Shown: in pieces, positions 60,342 to 64,000 of the stretch
How positions within the stretch are numbered: the first letter of the stretch is position 1
How the letters are laid out: each line of letters starts with the position of its first letter
DNA from: Paenibacillus wynnii
GTDB taxonomy: Bacteria > Bacillota > Bacilli > Paenibacillales > Paenibacillaceae
DNA length: 64,000 nt
Assembly: GCF_000757885.1 (NCBI RefSeq)
Contig: NZ_JQCR01000003.1
Span: 1,612,001-1,676,000 of the forward strand
Direction: 5' to 3'
Notes under the pieces: generated by a model
The model's input: the letters and a program-made list of their open reading frames with translations, nothing else
Databases searched by the model: none
Told to the model about the DNA's origin: nothing
Position numbers and translations under genes: made by a program

Positions 60342-61004
60342 TTATTGTATGACTTTTTGAAGAAACGCCCTAATTATTGGGTGAACAATATTTTTAAATG
60401 CTGATCGTTCAGGCTGAAAAAGCGTCCCCATAAAGAAAGGATGATTAATTAGTTCCATAATACGAGTGTCACCCTCAGTATCAATTCCTGTAATTCGCAT
60501 ACCTGCTTTCTCTAACAGAGGAGCATACTCAGGGTTTAAACCATAATTACAAATCCCGTACTGTTCAACAATCTCAAGACCACCATAAATATCAGCAACC
60601 TTAGAGCCAGGTGTAAGTTTAAAAGTATGCGTTTTTTCACTTACCGAACAAGTGAGAGGAGCAACCAACATTAATGAGGAGGTAGGATTCTCCTCAGCAT
60701 GATCTGCTTCTGAAAGTGCCAAAACATTTCTAGCAAACTCAATAATCATATGTTGAAAACCCCCACATGTTCCTAGAAAGGGTACATTATGTTCTCGTGC
60801 AAATCGGATACCATTTAACGCACCTTGCATACTCTTATAAGGACTAGCAGGCACGGTCCAAAGTGCTTGAAACGTTGCTAGTTTTTGTTCAAAACCATTC
60901 TCTAGTGAAGAAGTTGGTATCCACTCGATATCGATTTGACAACCAAGATCATCCGAAGCCAATTGAATAGCTTGAGGTATTGCGATATGTGTCATGACCA
61001 TCAT
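60342..61004 (-). pseudogene. amidotransferase-like gene, copy 2, 5' truncated
   Basis: From HIAIPQAIQLASDDLG onward it matches copy 1 with two substitutions, including the intact GTCGGFQ elbow. The first strand and loop (SKIGLIGDFDVEV) and the GAGGGGGAG site are replaced by unrelated sequence at about 60993. A frame of 220 codons from MMVMT remains, but no ribosome site is evident and the first beta strand of the fold is lost. Probably non-functional, although the catalytic part is intact. Confidence 0.7.
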
Positions 61005-61143
61005 TGTGTCTATACTTTAAAGGTCAATGAAAAGTCCACCAATTTTTTAACCTGCAAAAAGGTGATAGCAACAACTTCATCAAAGTTTTCGTATATAATG
61101 TGTAGTCAAAAATTAACGAGGTGGATGATAGATTTGAAAAAAG

Positions 61144-61533
61144 ATGAATTATATATTAATTTTCATATTAGGTATTTCACTGGTATTATCTGCATGTTCA
61201 AATACAAATTCAGATAATGAATCTGAATCTGTTTCAACAGGCTTACAAGGTAACGTAGATATAAAAGTAGAAGGTACAGAAACAATAGTCTTTTACACAT
61301 TCAAAAACAAAAGCAAAGAAACGATAACAGTCATTGGAGGAGCAAGATATAAATTACTTAAAGATAATAATTTAATTGAAAAAGGTGGAGTTCCCATTAA
61401 GGACTATCTCAATTTAGAACCTGAAGAAGAATACAAAGATAAAAAGATATTTAATAATTTACAGTCAGGTTCATATTTAATAATAGTAGAATGGAATGAG
61501 ACAGTTGTTACTTATGATTTCACATTGAACTAA
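61144..61533 (+). CDS. small lipoprotein (129 aa)
   Basis: MNYILIFILGISLVLSACSN gives a signal peptide with lipobox LSAC (Cys at 18). A Ser/Asn/Glu linker and a beta-sandwich-like domain follow (GTETIVFYTFKNKSKETITV ... VEWNETVVTYDFTLN). GAGGTGG lies about 26 bases upstream of this ATG; a TTG (61134) out of frame by one base would be better placed, so a one-base change near the AAAAAA run may have altered the start. Unknown role at the membrane surface. Confidence 0.7.
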   Translation: MNYILIFILGISLVLSACSNTNSDNESESVSTGLQGNVDIKVEGTETIVFYTFKNKSKETITVIGGARYKLLKDNNLIEKGGVPIKDYLNLEPEEEYKDKKIFNNLQSGSYLIIVEWNETVVTYDFTLN

Positions 61534-61577
61534 AAAAAAGGCATCATGCGATTAAACGCATCATGCTCCTTTTTATG
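61534..61577 (+). terminator. terminator after the small lipoprotein gene
   Basis: GCATCATGCG and CGCATCATGC pair with one central mismatch inside an AAAGG/CCTTT clamp; CTTTTT follows. Confidence 0.65.
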
Positions 61578-61699
61578 TTTTCCCATCCGATCAATTCATT
61601 ATTGTTATGAGAAATATCTAACAATTTCTTTAATATTATTATCTTATTTGATGCATACTCTTGTGCTTCAAAACTCATATGCTTTTCTGCGAATCACTT

Positions 61700-62263
61700 C
61701 TATATTTTAATTTTATCTATTGCATGCTTAGTCACATAATAATATTTTTCCTCATCATCTTCTAAATAAAATTTAAATCCACATTTTTCCATTGCCTTTT
61801 CAGATTGATAATTATTTATAAAGTGTGAACATACAACAGCATCAATTTCTTCTTCATTAAGCAAATAAATAAGAATTCGTTTAATAACTTCTGGCATTAA
61901 ACCTTGTCCCCAATATTCTTCTGTTAAAACAAAACCTATTTCTTTTGCATATTTAAACCTTTCTTGTTCGGGTTTGCATGAAGCCTCACATAATTCAAAC
62001 CAACCAACAACTTTATTTAACTCTTTTAATTCAATAGCCCAAAAAACTACTTGGTCTAATTCTTTTAATTTCACTTTCCATGTTGAATCATCTGACGCAG
62101 CAATAAATTTCTCTAAATTCTTAAAACTATCCTCTTTACTAGTTTTAAGTCTAAATCCAGCTAAATCAGAAACTTTTTCATTAGATGAAATCTCATGAAA
62201 ATCAACTAAATCAGAAACATTCCAATCTCTTAAAATTAATCTTTCACTTTCTAATTTCTTCAT
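61700..62263 (-). CDS. RimJ/RimL-type GNAT acetyltransferase
   Basis: 187 aa from ATG 62263. MKKLESERLILRDWNVSDLV is the family start; IGFVLTEEYWGQGLMPEVIK is the acetyl-CoA loop; FINNYQSEKAMEKCGFKFYL closes the fold. It acetylates an N-terminal or small-molecule amine; target unknown. AAAGGA lies 12 bases upstream. AT-rich compared with core genes. Confidence 0.88.
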   Translation of the reverse strand: MKKLESERLILRDWNVSDLVDFHEISSNEKVSDLAGFRLKTSKEDSFKNLEKFIAASDDSTWKVKLKELDQVVFWAIELKELNKVVGWFELCEASCKPEQERFKYAKEIGFVLTEEYWGQGLMPEVIKRILIYLLNEEEIDAVVCSHFINNYQSEKAMEKCGFKFYLEDDEEKYYYVTKHAIDKIKI

Positions 62264-62284
62264 AATAACTATCATTCCTTTCAC

Positions 62285-62668
62285 TAGGCAATAATAAAAT
62301 CAAATTTCCATAAATGAGTCAGTATTCTACTTGTTCAGAATGAATAAACCCTTGCTAAAAAACAGCCCTCAAACCCGCATTCCACCGTTGCCCTCATAAA
62401 TAAAGTCTTGCTACAAAAACAGGGTAATTCGAAGGTAAATCAGGGCAATGCGGAGCTAAAATAACGAAAGCTTTAGGTGTTAATTCGTAACACACAAGAA
62501 AGGAATCAATGTTTGCTTCGACGATATAGGAATATCCACCCAATGTACTTTTTGTAGAAATTTCTAGTAATCTTTTATAATTGATTATGAAACCTTCTAT
62601 AGAATAGAATGTATTAGTTAAAGTAGAATAGAATGAACTAATTTCAAAGAAAAGGATGCGCATAAACA
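62285..62668. other. intergenic region with a weak minus-strand frame
   Basis: A 91-codon minus frame (62394-62669) has a plausible C-terminal half (YSYIVEANIDSFLVCYELTP, PVFVARLYL) but overlaps the start of the LtaS gene and has no ribosome site. It could be a gene fragment. Otherwise nothing clear is seen. Confidence 0.25.
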
Positions 62669-64000
62669 ATGCAGTTGAAGATACCTCGCACTCTCAGCAA
62701 AAGATCTATACTGTTTTTCTCTTTGATTATGCTAGCGAAAAGTTATTTTGCCTGGTATTACTTATTCGAAGACGGGCCAACCTGGAGTACATGGTTCAAG
62801 GAAATCCCTTTTATTCTCATCATCTTCTGCTTGATTGAATGGTTCGCCACGAAACGGAAGATTTATATCTACATGCTCGTTAATCTATTAATTACTATTT
62901 TGTTCTTTTCCTTGATTGTCTACCATAATCACTTTGGCTTTATAGCTACTTCTCAAGTGATCGGCCAGGCCAAGCAAGTAGGAGCTGTCAAGAAGAGTAT
63001 TTTTGCGGTCATTCATCCTCAATATATGCTTATTTTTCTGGATATTATTATCATCAGCCTCATTATGCTCAGCCGGAAGAAAGCGCTGGCCTGGAAGAAA
63101 TCCATGTCACGCCCCAGCAACCGGAGGGTAGTCGCTGCCTTGTTCTGTATATCCTTGGCTATATGTATGATGAATATCTTCCCGAACCAGGCCAGTATGA
63201 ATGAAAATGTCCAAGCCGAGCAAATGGGCATTCTGAATTACGAAGCTTACGCCCTGCTTGCTGATGAAGAGGAAGAGCAAATCGAGTTCTCCCAAATTAC
63301 TCAATCTGTCATTGATCAGACTAAAAGCATTCAATCTCAGTCGAAACCGCTCTTATATGGAGCTGCCAAAGGAAAGAACCTGATCATTATTCAAATGGAG
63401 TCTTTTCAGAACTTCTTAATCCATTTGTCGATTGATGGACAGGAAATCACTCCGAATATGAATAAGCTTGCGGACAGCAATATCTATTTCCCCCGATTCT
63501 TCCAGCAGGTCGGGCAAGGCAACACCTCCGATGCTGAATTTATCGTGAACACTTCCTTTTATGTTCCACCGGATGGTCCTGCTACGGAGTTATATGCTCC
63601 CAAAGAACTTCCAAGCTTACCTAAACTTCTTGAGGAGCAAGGTTACGACACCGCTACCTTTCATACGAATGAAGTTGATTTCTGGAATCGTGGTGAGCTA
63701 TACAGGGCGCTGGGATTTAATCAGTACTATGACAAGGCCTTTTTCGGCGAAGAGGACACTGTATTTTATGGAGCGTCCGACGAAGTACTGTATTCGAAGA
63801 CAGCTGCTGAACTGGCCCGAATGAATGACAGCAACGAACCTTTCTATTCGCAGGTTATCTCGATGTCATCGCATAATCCGTTCACCATTCCGGAAAGCAA
63901 ATACCAAATGCAGTTGCCCGAACGATTCGAGGGGACCTTCATTGGTGATTACATTCGAGCTCAGAATTATGCAGATTACGCACTTGGCCAGTTTATAGCA
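62669..64000 (+). CDS. LtaS-type lipoteichoic acid synthase / sulfatase (partial, runs off right edge)
   Basis: 444 codons visible. About five membrane helices (residues 15-150), then an extracellular alkaline-phosphatase-fold domain: LIIIQMESFQNF (metal Glu), GQGNTSDAEF with nucleophile Thr near residue 286, and SMSSHNPF (His). LtaS enzymes polymerise glycerol phosphate from phosphatidylglycerol on the outer membrane face. AAAGGATG lies 12 bases before the ATG. The last metal ligands and C-terminus are outside the window. Confidence 0.92.
   Translation, partial: MQLKIPRTLSKRSILFFSLIMLAKSYFAWYYLFEDGPTWSTWFKEIPFILIIFCLIEWFATKRKIYIYMLVNLLITILFFSLIVYHNHFGFIATSQVIGQAKQVGAVKKSIFAVIHPQYMLIFLDIIIISLIMLSRKKALAWKKSMSRPSNRRVVAALFCISLAICMMNIFPNQASMNENVQAEQMGILNYEAYALLADEEEEQIEFSQITQSVIDQTKSIQSQSKPLLYGAAKGKNLIIIQMESFQNFLIHLSIDGQEITPNMNKLADSNIYFPRFFQQVGQGNTSDAEFIVNTSFYVPPDGPATELYAPKELPSLPKLLEEQGYDTATFHTNEVDFWNRGELYRALGFNQYYDKAFFGEEDTVFYGASDEVLYSKTAAELARMNDSNEPFYSQVISMSSHNPFTIPESKYQMQLPERFEGTFIGDYIRAQNYADYALGQFIA

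Larger units (their letters stand above)
58149..60993. repeat. duplicated segment A, second copy
   Basis: Counterpart of 43137-46400. Left junction at TATGTCAATAAAATCCTCC; right junction inside the amidotransferase gene. About 410 bases between YyaL fragment and hairpin are absent in this copy (junction near 60240). Confidence 0.9.

Overview
The window reads as a Bacillota chromosome of the Paenibacillus type. Evidence: the conserved order ylxM-ffh-rpsP-khpA-rimM-trmD ... rplS-lepB-rbgA-rnhB-ylqG-ylqH-yraN; strong AGGAGG ribosome sites with frequent GTG/TTG starts; a YesMN-type two-component system beside a sugar ABC transporter; YjcZ-type small sporulation proteins; and IS1182-like debris. 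Species is not determinable from sequence alone.

Region by region. (1) 1-7504 is the right end of a prophage or similar element that continues off the left edge. It has a leftward early operon (Cro-like regulator, small proteins, AbrB-like regulator, SbcC/Rad50-like ATPase), a four-site operator region, a rightward ImmR-like repressor, a small membrane protein, an ImmA-like protease, and a large serine recombinase. The element sits inside comM: the 3' part of comM resumes immediately after the recombinase stop. (2) 7.5-22.2 kb is core genome on the minus strand: flagellar-associated ylqG/ylqH, yraN, RNase HII, the ribosome assembly GTPase RbgA, signal peptidase I, L19, then TrmD, RimM, KhpA, S16, Ffh and YlxM. 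A 2.5-kb insert holding a lipoprotein gene, a candidate structured RNA and a 38-codon gene separates trmD from rplS. A CPBP protease gene carries two nonsense codons. (3) 22.3-29.0 kb holds a PAQR/hemolysin III protein, M32 carboxypeptidase, beta-carbonic anhydrase, an ABC exporter pair, a decayed IS1182-like element and a Gly/Pro/Tyr-rich protein. (4) 29.1-40.2 kb is an arabinose-polymer utilisation locus: histidine kinase and AraC-type response regulator, solute-binding lipoprotein and two permeases, two GH51 arabinofuranosidases and a divergent ArsR-type regulator with a large C-terminal domain.

(5) 40.8-61.0 kb is an accessory, rearranged region. Two segments are each present twice, in the order A1-C1-(decayed APH/AraC)-PTS-C2-APH/GNAT-AraC-...-A2. 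A carries a methyltransferase, a YjcZ-like small protein, an FG-GAP-like protein and a glutamine-amidotransferase-like protein. C carries a MerR regulator, a short-chain dehydrogenase and a membrane protein. Fragments of the thioredoxin-domain gene at 40.8-42.9 kb, and five copies of one 12-bp-stem terminator-like hairpin, mark the breakpoints. Several genes here are broken (RNA-ligase-like gene, GNAT gene, truncated amidotransferase copy). (6) 61.1-64 kb has a small lipoprotein, a GNAT acetyltransferase and the start of an LtaS-type lipoteichoic acid synthase running off the right edge.

The most interesting signals are the element inserted in comM, the interleaved duplications with a conversion-like patch in the SDR gene, and the unassigned structured RNA near 17.45 kb. 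All family calls rest on motifs read by eye; no database search was run.
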